Assembly (NCBI GenBank): GCA_017461665.1
Contig: JAFTXI010000031.1
Coordinates: 17,841 to 81,840, forward strand
Origin: Bacteroidales bacterium
Lineage (GTDB): Bacteria > Bacteroidota > Bacteroidia > Bacteroidales > F082
Direction: 5' to 3'
DNA length: 64,000 bases
In this document: in pieces, positions 25,690 through 35,530 of the stretch
Numbering within the stretch: position 1 is the first letter of the stretch
Layout of the letters: each line of letters opens with the position of its first letter
Position numbers and translations under genes: made by a program
The notes under the pieces: model-generated
What the model was told of the DNA's origin: nothing
Database searches by the model: none
Seen by the model: only the letters and a program-made list of their open reading frames with translations

Positions 25690-26853
25690 TCAACCAAAAA
25701 CATCTTTCATCTGCATTAAAGCTTTCTCGACGACAGAACGCGGACATGCGAGATTCACTCTCATACAGCATTCGCCATCTTTACCAAAGAGATTTCCGGA
25801 ATTAAGTCCTAAGCCAGCCTCGTGAATCATCTTCCTATTCAGTTCTTCGTCGCTGTAACCATAGTCTTTGAAATTCAACCAAATCATATATGTAGCCTCT
25901 GTCTCATGAATCCTGACCTTAGGCATTTCCTTACGAATAAAATCTGTAGCGAAGTCAATATTACCTTTTATATAATTAATGAGTTGCGAATGCCATTCGT
26001 CGCCTTTCTCCATTGCAGCTTTGGTAGCAATCTTACCGAAGATATTTCCAAGATCTGATTCCGTAGAATGAACATAATCAACAAATTTGTTTCGCAATTT
26101 TTCGTTCGGTATGATAACGGTAGATGTAGCCATTCCCGCGAGGTTGAACGTCTTACTTGCTGCATGAGCGGTAATGCTGTTATGGGCAAATTCTTCCGAC
26201 AGAGAAGCAAATGGCGTATGTTTAAAACCAGGCATAACAAGGTCGCAATGAATCTCATCGGAAAAAACCAAGACATTGTTTCTCATACAAATCTCTCCTA
26301 ATCTAAGGAGTTCCTCTTTCTTCCATGACCTTCCAACTGGATTGTGAGGATTACACAAAATCAACATCTTAGCCGTCTTCGCCTGTTTCTCCAATAAATC
26401 ATAATCCATCACAAAACCATCTTCAGTGTCGATAAGCGTATTTTGCACGAGCTTTCGATTATGATTATTCACAGCATAGAAAAATGGATGATAAACCGGT
26501 GGTTGAATAATTATCTCGTCACCTTCGTTTGTCAGTCCCATCACTGCCATGTTAAAAGCACTGACAACTCCTGGAGTAAAAGCCATCCATTCTTTTTTCG
26601 TCTTCCATTGATGGTGACGTTCAATCCATTGCGCAATAGATTCGTAATACTCATCTTCGCGAAACGTGTAACCATAAACATCGCCTTTCGCTCTCTCGAT
26701 GACAGCTTCCCGAATAAAATCGGCAGTAGGAAAATCCATATCGGCGACCCACATAGGAATGACATCGGCTTTTCCAAAGACATCTTCTCTCTTATCGTAT
26801 TTAACACATTCAGTATTTCTACGATCAATAACTTTATCAAAATCGTATATCAT
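25690..26853 (-). CDS. MalY/PatB-type PLP-dependent C-S lyase
   Basis: 387 aa, fold-type I aminotransferase. Begins YDFDKVIDRRNTECVKYD, then PMWVADMDFPTADFI, the family hallmark. CNPHNPVGRSW carries the substrate Asn, VFSDEIHCDLVMPG the PLP Asp, and SITAHAASKTFNLAGMATS the PLP Lys (SKTFN). C-terminal YMIWLNFKDYG and NLACPRS (Arg that binds carboxylate). These enzymes split cystathionine or cysteine to pyruvate, ammonia and a thiol; the annotation aminotransferase is common but lyase is likelier. Stands alone. Confidence 0.88.
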   Translation of the reverse strand: MIYDFDKVIDRRNTECVKYDKREDVFGKADVIPMWVADMDFPTADFIREAVIERAKGDVYGYTFREDEYYESIAQWIERHHQWKTKKEWMAFTPGVVSAFNMAVMGLTNEGDEIIIQPPVYHPFFYAVNNHNRKLVQNTLIDTEDGFVMDYDLLEKQAKTAKMLILCNPHNPVGRSWKKEELLRLGEICMRNNVLVFSDEIHCDLVMPGFKHTPFASLSEEFAHNSITAHAASKTFNLAGMATSTVIIPNEKLRNKFVDYVHSTESDLGNIFGKIATKAAMEKGDEWHSQLINYIKGNIDFATDFIRKEMPKVRIHETEATYMIWLNFKDYGYSDEELNRKMIHEAGLGLNSGNLFGKDGECCMRVNLACPRSVVEKALMQMKDVFG

Positions 26854-26950
26854 ATCTTAATTTTTATTTGCAAATATGACACTTTATTTTCATTATTTAC
26901 GTTAAAATCTTAAAAAAAGTTAAAACCATTTTTTGACAGAAAATTAATAT

Positions 26951-26958
26951 TAAATTTG
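26951..26958 (+). promoter_or_regulatory. -7 element TAAATTTG for the TonB receptor
   Basis: Exact TAnnTTTG match 25 nt before ATG 26984. Confidence 0.65.
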
Positions 26959-26983
26959 CAAAAAATTATGGAATTAATCATAT

Positions 26984-29317
26984 ATGAAAAACAAAATATT
27001 TTTTCTTCTGCTTATCATTATTTTTTGCTCGAACCTGACCTTTGCTCAAGGTAAAGGCGGCATTAAAGGAATCGTGAGAGACGCCAATACCAAAGAAACG
27101 CTGAGTGGAGTGACTATACTCGTCGAGTCTCTAAAGACAGGAACAAGTACCGATAGAAACGGACATTACAAATTATCATTAAAAGAAGGCTCTTACACAT
27201 TGACATTTTCCTTCGTGGGATATATTTCTGAAACCAAAGAAGTTAGCATCAACGACATATACAAAACTATAGATATTTCACTAAAAGCCGACAATAAGAT
27301 GCTTGACGAAGTCGTGATTTCAAGCACTCGTAAAGACGCCAACGTCAGAGACTTCAAGATGAGCGTTCAAAGCATCGACATGATGAGAATCAAGAAGATT
27401 CCTTCTCTCATGGGAGAAGTCGATGTGATAAAGTCGATTCAGCTCTTACCTGGAGTTCACGCTGCTTCTGAAGGTTCTTCTGGTTTCAGCGTGCGCGGCG
27501 GCAATCCCGACCAAAACCTTATTTTATTAGACGATGTCCCAATCTACAACGCTTCTCATTTCATGGGATTTTTCTCTGTCTTTAACAACGACGTCATAAA
27601 AGATGCTACATTATATAAAGGTGACATTCCTGCCATATACGACAGTCGTCTTTCCTCAGTATTGGACATCAAGACATTAGACGAAATTCCTTATAAATTC
27701 AATATGCAAGGAGGCATTGGATTATTAACAAGTCGTTTGACTTTGAATATGCCTTTCAATAAAGGTAGAAGCGCCTTGTTAGTTGGAGGTCGAATCACTT
27801 ACGGAGGTATATTGGCTTGTAATCTAATAAAAAGTCTAAGAGGTAACTCTTTGTATTTCTACGACTTCAATGCAAAGATAATGCACACCATCAACGACAA
27901 AAACAGAATCTTCGTATCGACTTATCTCGGCGATGACATCCTCGGCGTTGATTCTTTGATGACAATGAAATACGGAAACAAAAACGTCACAACTCGATGG
28001 AACCATATTTTTAACGACAAGCTAACTTCCAATTTATCATTGTTTTATACAAATTACAGATATGACATAGGCGTTCAGATGGATCCTTACGATTTTCATA
28101 TCATAGCTGGAATTGAAGACTTGGCTGCAAAATATGATTTCACATATCTGATGAATGAGAATGTATCTTCTCGTTTCGGAGCCTCAGCAACATTTCATCA
28201 ATATGGACAAGGAAGATTAGAGGACAAAACCGGAGCCATCGCTGCTTTCATGGGTGTCGATCCGGATGATGAAGTGATACGTAAAGCTTTAGAATATTCT
28301 TTGTATTTTAGCAACGACCATAAATTAGGACCTTTATTTTCAATACGATACGGATTACGTCTTTCAATGTTTCAAAATATAGGTAAAGAAACATTTTTCC
28401 TCTTCAACGACAATCATGAATGTTACGACCAAGTCGATTATGCCTCTGGAAAAATTTTCAATACGGAAATAAACTTAGAACCGCGACTTGCTGCCATGTA
28501 TCAAATCAACGAGTTCTCTTCCATCAAGGCGTCATACGGAAGGACAGTACAATATGCACAGCTCGCAAGCAACGCTACAGCCGGTATTCCTTTCGATATG
28601 TGGTTTCCGACAAGTCCCAACATCGAGCCACAGAAATGTGACCAATTTTCAATAGGTTATTTCAGAAACTTCTTAAACAACGAGATTGAAACATCGGTAG
28701 AATTATTTTACAAAAACATACACAATGTCATTGATTTCGCCGACAACGCTACTTTGATCGGCAACTTATATATCGACGGCGAAGTGAGAGCCGGCAAAGG
28801 ATACGCTTACGGAGCTGAGTTATTATTAAGGAAAAACTTCGGCGATTTCTCAGGCTGGATTTCTTATACCTACAGTAAATCAATGAGAAGGATACCGGGA
28901 ATCAATTACGACAGAGAATATGTCTCTCCTTACGACAGACCTCATAATTTGAATATTGTACTCAATTACGCATTCAACAAACGTTTCGATGTCTCTGCAA
29001 CTTGGGTATATAACACTGGTCAACCCGTCACCTACCCTTGCGGCAAATACACCGTCGATGGAATAACATACGCCGTATATAACGGAAGAAACAACAGTCG
29101 CTACCCCGACTATCACCGTTTAGATTTGTCTGCGACAATAAAATGCAAAGACAGACATAAGAATTGGAAAGGCGAATGGAACTTCTCTATCTACAATGCC
29201 TACGGACGCAAAAACACTTGGGCGGTCCTCTTCCTCCCAGAAGGCGAACATATCTCGACAACGAAAGTCTCGCTCTTCTCTTTCATTCCTTCAGCAACAT
29301 ATAACTTTAAATTCTAA
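26984..29317 (+). CDS. TonB-dependent receptor with carboxypeptidase-like N-domain
   Basis: 777 aa. Signal MKNKIFFLLLIIIFCSNLTFAQ, then a CarboxypepD_reg domain (KGIVRDANTKETLSGVTILV..SYTLTFSFVGY, about 27-105). The plug follows: VDVIKSIQLLPGVHAASEGSSGFSVRGGNPDQNLILLDDVPIYN. The barrel ends in FSFIPSATYNFKF with terminal Phe. Belongs to the group partnered with DUF4249 lipoproteins rather than SusC/SusD. Imports a ligand across the outer membrane with TonB energy; ligand not predictable. The DUF4249 gene follows after 5 nt. Confidence 0.9.
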   Translation: MKNKIFFLLLIIIFCSNLTFAQGKGGIKGIVRDANTKETLSGVTILVESLKTGTSTDRNGHYKLSLKEGSYTLTFSFVGYISETKEVSINDIYKTIDISLKADNKMLDEVVISSTRKDANVRDFKMSVQSIDMMRIKKIPSLMGEVDVIKSIQLLPGVHAASEGSSGFSVRGGNPDQNLILLDDVPIYNASHFMGFFSVFNNDVIKDATLYKGDIPAIYDSRLSSVLDIKTLDEIPYKFNMQGGIGLLTSRLTLNMPFNKGRSALLVGGRITYGGILACNLIKSLRGNSLYFYDFNAKIMHTINDKNRIFVSTYLGDDILGVDSLMTMKYGNKNVTTRWNHIFNDKLTSNLSLFYTNYRYDIGVQMDPYDFHIIAGIEDLAAKYDFTYLMNENVSSRFGASATFHQYGQGRLEDKTGAIAAFMGVDPDDEVIRKALEYSLYFSNDHKLGPLFSIRYGLRLSMFQNIGKETFFLFNDNHECYDQVDYASGKIFNTEINLEPRLAAMYQINEFSSIKASYGRTVQYAQLASNATAGIPFDMWFPTSPNIEPQKCDQFSIGYFRNFLNNEIETSVELFYKNIHNVIDFADNATLIGNLYIDGEVRAGKGYAYGAELLLRKNFGDFSGWISYTYSKSMRRIPGINYDREYVSPYDRPHNLNIVLNYAFNKRFDVSATWVYNTGQPVTYPCGKYTVDGITYAVYNGRNNSRYPDYHRLDLSATIKCKDRHKNWKGEWNFSIYNAYGRKNTWAVLFLPEGEHISTTKVSLFSFIPSATYNFKF

Positions 29318-29322
29318 CGACT

Positions 29323-30246
29323 ATGAGAAAGTATTATACCTTATTAGTATCAGCATTTATCGCTTCCATAATTTTCACTTCATGTATAGATGAAGACTTT
29401 AAAATTGACGTTCCTGAAGGTGAACGTCTTGTCGGAATAAACGGTTATTTTACAACAGAATACAAGAAACACGAAATAGTAATTAGCAAAACCGCCGACT
29501 TTTATTCAGACGAAGAAATAGAAATGATTTCTGGAGCAGAAGTCTTTATTCATGATGGCACAGATACAATTTATTTTGAAGAGACAGAAAACAAAGGACA
29601 CTATCAAACTATTGACTCTGTTGCTGGTATAATTGGCAAGACATATCTTCTCGATGTAACTTTTGTCGATAACGAAGGCGAACACAAGTTCTTTTCAGAA
29701 TCAAAGATAAGAGAAAACACTCCACAAATTGATTCTATGGCGATTAAGAAAGTATCTAATAATTTCTTTCCGGGTGTCAATGATACGGCTGTAAATCTTT
29801 ATCCATACTTTCAAACCGTCAACGACCCTGAGACAAACTATTTAATTAATATAGTTGTCAACGACACTACATATTATGGCATTTCTTTTCTCGAATTCAA
29901 GACATTGTCTTTGAAGGGTTTGTCGGGAATGTATTTCAACGGACCAGAGATGGTTAGTAAGATTGGTGAACAAAGCATACATACAATAGAAACCATATCA
30001 TACTATGATGATGAAACAGGTTATTCGTATGGATGGCCTATGATTAACAAAGGTGACAAAATCACAGTACTTCTTTACAGCATCACGCCAGAATTTATGA
30101 AGTATTATAGCGATGTTCTTTTTAGTTTTGGAAGCAACCCTATGATGGGAACGCCATATAATGTGAGTACAAACATACAACCATTTGGTAAGGCTGTAGG
30201 CTTTTTTGGGACCGCGTCTGTAGTATCGGCAAGCATTATTTATTGA
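29323..30246 (+). CDS. DUF4249 lipoprotein, receptor partner
   Basis: 307 aa. Lipobox IIFTSC (Cys21), then IDVPEGERLVGINGYFTTEYKKHEIVISKTADF and EMISGAEVFIHDGTDTIYFEE, the N-terminal Ig-like pattern of DUF4249. The late part has ITPEFMKYYSDVLFSFGSNPM and the ending NIQPFGKAVGFFGTASVVSASI. Found regularly next to TonB receptors in Bacteroidetes, as here, and presumed to be a surface lid or ligand binder. Co-transcribed with the receptor. Confidence 0.88.
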   Translation: MRKYYTLLVSAFIASIIFTSCIDEDFKIDVPEGERLVGINGYFTTEYKKHEIVISKTADFYSDEEIEMISGAEVFIHDGTDTIYFEETENKGHYQTIDSVAGIIGKTYLLDVTFVDNEGEHKFFSESKIRENTPQIDSMAIKKVSNNFFPGVNDTAVNLYPYFQTVNDPETNYLINIVVNDTTYYGISFLEFKTLSLKGLSGMYFNGPEMVSKIGEQSIHTIETISYYDDETGYSYGWPMINKGDKITVLLYSITPEFMKYYSDVLFSFGSNPMMGTPYNVSTNIQPFGKAVGFFGTASVVSASIIY

Positions 30247-30312
30247 TTTTCATAGCATAAAAAATATTTTAAAAAAAGTTAATTTTTATGTTGTAAGAAA
30301 GGAAATAAATTG

Positions 30313-30320
30313 TATCTTTG
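30313..30320 (+). promoter_or_regulatory. -7 element TATCTTTG for tRNA-Tyr
   Basis: Exact match 34 nt before the tRNA 5' end. Confidence 0.6.
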
Positions 30321-30354
30321 CAGCGTCTTTTAAGGCATAGTTCTTAGAATTCTT

Positions 30355-30436
30355 GGGGGAGTCGCATAGTGGCAATTGCAACAGACTGTAAATCTGTCCT
30401 CGGATGAGTTCGGTGGTTCGAGTCCACCCTCCCCCA
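30355..30436 (+). tRNA. tRNA-Tyr (GTA)
   Basis: 82 nt. Acceptor GGGGGAG pairs with CTCCCCC, discriminator A. Anticodon arm CAGA-CTGTAAA-TCTG with anticodon GTA, long variable arm (class II, typical of bacterial tRNA-Tyr), T arm GGTGG-TTCGAGT-CCACC. CCA is not encoded. Confidence 0.95.
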
Positions 30437-30442
30437 CAAAAA

Positions 30443-30470
30443 AGCACTTCAGAAATGAGGTGCTTTTTTT
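30443..30470 (+). terminator. Terminator AGCACTTCA-GAAA-TGAGGTGCT-T7
   Basis: Nine-bp stem with a GAAA tetraloop and T run, 6 nt after tRNA-Tyr. The next promoter begins 2 nt after the T run. Confidence 0.9.
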
Positions 30471-30471
30471 G

Positions 30472-30479
30472 TATCTTTG
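30472..30479 (+). promoter_or_regulatory. -7 element TATCTTTG for the histidine kinase
   Basis: Exact match 23 nt before ATG 30503, so the kinase starts there and not at the GTG-like codon inside the tRNA. Confidence 0.65.
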
Positions 30480-30502
30480 CACTTGATAATAAATTTCATT
30501 CC

Positions 30503-32947
30503 ATGAGAGAAAATCGCCAATACGAAAGTCGCGTAAAAAGAAACGCAGTGATAATTTATCTGCTCGCCGCTGTACTATGTACCGGAATGATTTATTATAT
30601 GATTAACCTTAAAATCTCCATAGACCAACAAAAAGACAACATCAATAAAAACGAAGAAATACTGAGTCTCACCAACGAACTTATAGAAAACGTGAACGAA
30701 GCTCAGACTTACGCAAATCTCTACACTCATTCTACAAATAAGAAACATATACATAATTTTAACAATACATTATCTGAGATTTCCAATCTAAACGATTCCA
30801 TTAATTTATTGTGTAACGACAACATTAATAAAAACACATTAGGCGAAATCGTAAATCTTTTAAAAAAGAAAGAACAGATTGTCAACGAGATAAACATCCA
30901 ACTCAATTCTTTCAATCCATATAAGGAAATTTATTCCATCTTAGAAAACTATCAACATAAACCAAAAACCACAGCTGTTCAGACAACAACACAAGACACA
31001 ATAATTTATCTTCCTGAGAAAAAAGGGTTTTTCAAAAGACTTGGCAACGTTTTCTCACCAGACAAATCGCTCGACAGTTTAGTATTAGTCTCTAAAACCA
31101 CCATCGACACTTTAACAAACGAGGACGAAAGTTATGAACTGATTAACGAATTACAACTTTCTACCGAGAAAGGAAGAAAAGAATATGTAAAACAGATTAA
31201 ACTCGTTGAGAAACAATACAACGACCTAATTCTTTCTGACAATCAAATATCTAAAGAAATATCAGATTTACTGATAATATTACACAAACAGACTTTAGAC
31301 TCCGTCATGAAGGAAATCGAGAACAGCGAATATCTCATCAACAGAAACATAAATCTTTCCATATTACTTGCAACAATAGCTTTATTAATAATTTTAACAT
31401 TCATATTCTTAATTTTTTATGATGTCAAGAAAGTTCTCGCTGCAAGAAAAGCAACCGAAGAAGCCCAAAAACGTACAGAAGAAATTATGGAAAGTCGTCA
31501 CAATTTACTTCTCTCTGTCTCTCACGACGTAAAGGCTCCGCTATCTTCAATATTAGGATATTTGGAACTTATGCAGTTGGAAAATAAAGACAACAACGAC
31601 AAACAGAAACTTTCTTCAATGAAAAATTCTGCCGAACATATTCTTTCTCTCCTCACCAACTTATTGAATTTCTCTCGTTTAGACCAAGGAAAAGAATCAC
31701 CAATCATTTCCGATTTTAACATAAAAAAACTCTGCGACGAGATAAGTTTGATGTTTTCTCCTTTGGCAAACGACAAACATCTACATTTTATTTACGAGAA
31801 TAATTTAAAAGACAACACTACCATAAAATCCGATGCTCTCAAGACAAAACAAATCGTAAGCAACTTATTATCAAATGCAATAAAATATACCAAGGAAGGA
31901 AGCATTTTATTTAAGATTGACAATAACGAAAAGGAAATTATCTTTGATATCAAAGACGAAGGCATTGGTATTCCGCAAGATAAATTGGACGAGATTTTCA
32001 GACCGTTTAGCAGAATCGACAATAAGGAAAGTCTTATCGAAGGAAATGGCTTCGGGCTTTTCGTCGTTAAAGGTTTGATTGAATTGTTAGATGGAAATAT
32101 TGAAGTTGAATCTGAGTTGAACAAAGGCTCTCATTTTACTGTCAGAATTCCTGTCGAATTTGTAGAATGCAAGGAACAATCTACTGAAAACGAGACCATA
32201 TACGAATTAAAAACTACAAAAACTCAAAACATCTTGGTTATTGATGACGACAACACGCTTCTTGCCGTAATAGAATCCATGTTGAAGAGAATAGGTTGCT
32301 CTTGCGACATTTGTCAATCATCGATAGATTTTGAAAAATATTGCAATGATTTAATCGGATATGACTTTATTTTAACAGACCGAGAGATGGGAGCTTTCAG
32401 CGGTCTCGATGTCTTAAAGAAAATTAAGAATATTGATCCTGAGAAGAGAGTTATCTTAATGACAGCGCGCTCTGAATATAACAATGAGACTGCTCTGCAA
32501 AAAGGATTTGACGGTTATCTTAGGAAACCATTTTCTCTCAATGATTTAGTTAAGATGTTTAATACCAACATCACCACTTCGAAAAATAGTGTTATGTCAA
32601 AATATCAAGAAGATTTCCCTGAATTATGCCAAATGTTTGACAACGACGACGAATCTATTGAGAACATCTTAAAAGTTTTTATAGAAAATACTTCGGATAA
32701 CTTAATTATTTTTAATGAAATAATTGATAGCGGCAATTTCGATGAAGCCGTTAATCTTTGTCACAAGATGCGTCCAATGTTCATGCAATTAAATCAGAAG
32801 GAAGCAGCAGATTTCTTGTGTAAGATGGACGCGTTAAGAGGTAAAGACGCGTCATCGTTTCCAGAATGGAAAGAAGAATCTATCAAGTTTATGAATGATG
32901 CCGACGATTTAATCTCTCTAATTTCAGAGAAATACGATATTGAATAG
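30503..32947 (+). CDS. Hybrid sensor histidine kinase with receiver and Hpt domains
   Basis: 814 aa. TM1 about 15-37 (VIIYLLAAVLCTGMIYYMINL), a helical periplasmic sensor of about 240 aa, TM2 about 283-305 (LSILLATIALLIILTFIFLI). HisKA SVSHDVKAPLSSILGYL (His341). HATPase N box NLLSNAIKYTKEG, G1 DEGIGIPQDKLDEIF, G2 GNGFGLFVVKGL. Receiver NILVIDDDN with TDREMGAFSG (Asp626) and Lys in YLRKPF. C-terminal Hpt LCHKMRPMFMQL (His754). So a full internal phosphorelay. It meets the sigma-54 regulator tail to tail with 1 nt between stops. Confidence 0.9.
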   Translation: MRENRQYESRVKRNAVIIYLLAAVLCTGMIYYMINLKISIDQQKDNINKNEEILSLTNELIENVNEAQTYANLYTHSTNKKHIHNFNNTLSEISNLNDSINLLCNDNINKNTLGEIVNLLKKKEQIVNEINIQLNSFNPYKEIYSILENYQHKPKTTAVQTTTQDTIIYLPEKKGFFKRLGNVFSPDKSLDSLVLVSKTTIDTLTNEDESYELINELQLSTEKGRKEYVKQIKLVEKQYNDLILSDNQISKEISDLLIILHKQTLDSVMKEIENSEYLINRNINLSILLATIALLIILTFIFLIFYDVKKVLAARKATEEAQKRTEEIMESRHNLLLSVSHDVKAPLSSILGYLELMQLENKDNNDKQKLSSMKNSAEHILSLLTNLLNFSRLDQGKESPIISDFNIKKLCDEISLMFSPLANDKHLHFIYENNLKDNTTIKSDALKTKQIVSNLLSNAIKYTKEGSILFKIDNNEKEIIFDIKDEGIGIPQDKLDEIFRPFSRIDNKESLIEGNGFGLFVVKGLIELLDGNIEVESELNKGSHFTVRIPVEFVECKEQSTENETIYELKTTKTQNILVIDDDNTLLAVIESMLKRIGCSCDICQSSIDFEKYCNDLIGYDFILTDREMGAFSGLDVLKKIKNIDPEKRVILMTARSEYNNETALQKGFDGYLRKPFSLNDLVKMFNTNITTSKNSVMSKYQEDFPELCQMFDNDDESIENILKVFIENTSDNLIIFNEIIDSGNFDEAVNLCHKMRPMFMQLNQKEAADFLCKMDALRGKDASSFPEWKEESIKFMNDADDLISLISEKYDIE

Positions 32948-32948
32948 A

Positions 32949-34325
32949 TTATAATTCAATACCATACAAATGCATTTTATTATATAGTGTCTTTCTGTCA
33001 ATCTGAAGCAGCTTGGCAGCAATCGTTTTATTTCCACGCGCATGATTCAAAGCCGCAATAATTTGTTCTTTCTCGTTTCCTCTATTTAAAGCCCAATCTT
33101 TTACTTCTTCGTTTCTCACTTCTGCCACAGATGTCTGCACTTTAACATTTTTATGAAACTCCGGAAGATTATCCACATTTAAAATATTATCCTGTGCAAA
33201 CAATACCGATCGACGTATTACATTACGAAGTTCACGAAGATTGCCTAACCATGATTGCTGTTTTAAGACAGACAAAGCTTCTGCTGAAATTTTATCCACA
33301 TGTTTATCTAACTCCTCATTAGCCTGAGCTATAAAATGATAGCAGAACTCTTCAATGTCTTCCATTCTCTCGCGAAGCGGCGGCACATTAACAGAAAACT
33401 CGTTTATTCTGTGATATAAATCTTGACGGAATCTACCCTCTTCTATAGCTTTTTCTAAATCTTCATTTGTTGCTGCAATAATTCTGACATCAACTTTTAT
33501 ATCCGAAGCAGAACCTACAGGTCTAACCATCTGTTCTTGAAGAGCGCGAAGCAATTGTTTTTGAACCTCATACGACAGATTCCCAACCTCATCTAAGAAG
33601 ACTGTACCACCATTAGCAGCGACAAAGACACCTGTCTTGTCCGACACTGCCGAGGTAAAAGAACCTTTCTTATGTCCGAACAATTCCGAAGGAGCCAATT
33701 CCATGGAGAGACTTCCACAATCAACGGCGACAAAAGGCTCCGATTTTCTATTACTTTTCTCGTGAATCATTCTCGCGATATATTCTTTTCCTGTGCCGCT
33801 CTCTCCCAAAATCAAAACCGACATTTTCGTAGGAGCCACCAAATCAATATGAGAATAAAGACGCTGCATCACAGAGCTTCTACCCTTTACCACCTTATTC
33901 TTCTTTAGATTAGAATTATCCGTCAGCTTGGGTTTATCATTATTACTTTCATTTATCGCTGGCTTACTCGTCAACGCCAAGTCTATCTTTTGTTGTAATA
34001 TCGTGGGATTTATTGGTTTCTGAAGATAATCAAAAGCTCCAAGCTTCATTGCCGAAACAGCAGTCTGGACATCGGAATAACTTGTCATAATAATGAATGG
34101 TGTCATTATTTTATTCTCTCTCAACCAAGTAAGTAAAATAATTCCATCGCTGTCAGGCAGACGCAAATCACTAAGAATCAAATCAAAAGAATTATTCAGA
34201 AGCTCTGTCTTAGCTAATTCGACTTTCGATATCCAAATAGTTTTCCAAGATTTTTTGTCGAACCATGTCTTAAGCATCGTACCAAAAGTTACGTCATCTT
34301 CAACGATTAGAATATGTTTTCCCAT
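32949..34325 (-). CDS. Sigma-54-dependent response regulator (NtrC family)
   Basis: 458 aa from ATG 34325 (MGKHILIVEDDVTFG). The receiver Asp lies in LILSDLRLPDSDG and Lys in DYLQKPINP. AAA+ domain: GESGTGKEYIARMIHE (Walker A), KGSFTSAVSDKTGVFVAANGGTVFLDEVG (Walker B; GSFTSA in place of the usual GAFTGA), RQDLYHRINEFSVNVPPLRER. C-terminal Fis-type HTH IIAALNHARGNKTIAAKLLQIDRKTLYNKM. It activates promoters used by RNA polymerase with sigma-54. Convergent with the hybrid kinase, its probable partner. Own promoter at 34352-34359. Confidence 0.92.
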   Translation of the reverse strand: MGKHILIVEDDVTFGTMLKTWFDKKSWKTIWISKVELAKTELLNNSFDLILSDLRLPDSDGIILLTWLRENKIMTPFIIMTSYSDVQTAVSAMKLGAFDYLQKPINPTILQQKIDLALTSKPAINESNNDKPKLTDNSNLKKNKVVKGRSSVMQRLYSHIDLVAPTKMSVLILGESGTGKEYIARMIHEKSNRKSEPFVAVDCGSLSMELAPSELFGHKKGSFTSAVSDKTGVFVAANGGTVFLDEVGNLSYEVQKQLLRALQEQMVRPVGSASDIKVDVRIIAATNEDLEKAIEEGRFRQDLYHRINEFSVNVPPLRERMEDIEEFCYHFIAQANEELDKHVDKISAEALSVLKQQSWLGNLRELRNVIRRSVLFAQDNILNVDNLPEFHKNVKVQTSVAEVRNEEVKDWALNRGNEKEQIIAALNHARGNKTIAAKLLQIDRKTLYNKMHLYGIEL

Positions 34326-34351
34326 GATTAATTTGTTACAAAATACAATCG

Positions 34352-34359
34352 CAAATTTA
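34352..34359 (-). promoter_or_regulatory. -7 element TAAATTTG
   Basis: Reverse complement of CAAATTTA, 26 nt upstream of the response-regulator ATG; supports the internal start over the longer frame. Confidence 0.6.
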
Positions 34360-34393
34360 ATGATTATTTCATAAATATGATGTGTAAATAAAT

Positions 34394-34423
34394 AAAAAAA
34401 ATCCGGCATCGAGCGATACCGGA
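34394..34423 (-). terminator. Terminator TCCGGTATCGC..GATGCCGGA-T8
   Basis: Strong stem at 34402-34423 read leftward into eight T; ends the coiled-coil lipoprotein gene. A near-copy follows the paralogue at 35539. Confidence 0.85.
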
Positions 34424-34449
34424 CGTTGAAAATGAAACGGGCAGAATAA

Positions 34450-35301
34450 TTATTTGGTTGAGATTACCAAATATTTTGTTACACTCCAAAATTGTTCTGG
34501 ATTTGTGATTTGGAGTACGTTTGTTGTTTCTGTTTTGTTGATAGTATAAGAACTCATTGGATGGCTGGAAAGAACAACTACTTTTTTAGCTTCGATTGTA
34601 ATTTCGTTTAAGTCACGTTTATCTGATTTAGTGAACATTTCTGTTGGAACATTTTCTCTCAAGATATATTTAGATGTTAATATTCCATTTTCTTTAAGAG
34701 ATTTTTTGTTAGCAGCTATATAATACACTGTATTCATTTCTGCAACTTGTTCAGAGATAATTTGATTCTTAGCATCGTTATCGGCGTTAACCTTTGCAAG
34801 GTCAGAGTTAAGGTTTTCTACTCTTGTGTTGAGACCTACTATTTGGGTATCTCTTTCATTCAACTGAACTTGCAATGAGTCAATAACTTTCGTTTTTTCT
34901 TCAATCTGATTTTGTAATTTTTTTATTGTAGCGCGTAATTCCTTATTACTTCTATTTGAATTTTGTAAGACTTTGTTCAAAGAATCCAATTTTGCATTGT
35001 TTTGTGCCATGGCTTCTTTAATTTGAATTAATTGAGAATTAAGTTGCTCTCTTTGAGCTACATTTTCGTTGTTCATAAGAAGAAGACCTTCTGCTTCGCG
35101 AAGTGCTTGCAAGTTATTTTCGACGTCTGCAATAACACCCAAAGCATTATTATATTCTCTTTCAATATTCTGATTTTCAACAACTGCTGCTTCTTTTTCT
35201 GCTAATAATTGTTGGTACTTCTTTGATTTCTCCACGCATGAAGTGGTTAATAATCCTGCTGCTAAAGCAACTACTAAAATTTTACTAAATGATCTTTTCA
35301 T
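34450..35301 (-). CDS. Coiled-coil lipoprotein, paralogue 1
   Basis: 283 aa. Signal MKRSFSKILVVALAAGLLTTSC (lipobox LTTSC), then the VEKSKKYQQLLAEKEAAVVENQNIEREYNNALGVI block and a coiled coil to about residue 190 (NKELRATIKKLQNQIEEKTKVIDSLQVQLNERD..). The C-terminal globular part TVYYIAANKKSLKENGILTSKYILRENVPTEMFTKSDKR ends FWSVTKYLVISTK. Closely similar over its whole length to the next gene. Likely anchored to a membrane and extended into the periplasm. Function unknown. Confidence 0.7.
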   Translation of the reverse strand: MKRSFSKILVVALAAGLLTTSCVEKSKKYQQLLAEKEAAVVENQNIEREYNNALGVIADVENNLQALREAEGLLLMNNENVAQREQLNSQLIQIKEAMAQNNAKLDSLNKVLQNSNRSNKELRATIKKLQNQIEEKTKVIDSLQVQLNERDTQIVGLNTRVENLNSDLAKVNADNDAKNQIISEQVAEMNTVYYIAANKKSLKENGILTSKYILRENVPTEMFTKSDKRDLNEITIEAKKVVVLSSHPMSSYTINKTETTNVLQITNPEQFWSVTKYLVISTK

Positions 35302-35530
35302 AACGTATAATAATAATTTGTTAATATTTTTTAATTAACTTAGGTCAATTAACATACCACAATAAAACAATGTCTTCACATTATAACAAAGCATCACATT
35401 ATCAATTCATTATCAGATATATCAACAATAAATACATTTAAGAACAAAAAAATAATTGTAGAATTTTTCCACAATTACACACAACAATACACAAAGTGTA
35501 GATGAATTTGAGATTCTCTATACGTATAAA
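35302..35530. other. Gap between the coiled-coil lipoprotein paralogues
   Basis: AT-rich; I see no exact leftward TAnnTTTG element, no ORF and no repeat apart from the terminator at its right end. Confidence 0.4.

Noticed and set aside
30404-30502. Longer kinase frame starting inside tRNA-Tyr
   Set aside because: The extension runs through the tRNA T arm, the terminator and the -7 element; the ATG at 30503 directly follows a promoter.
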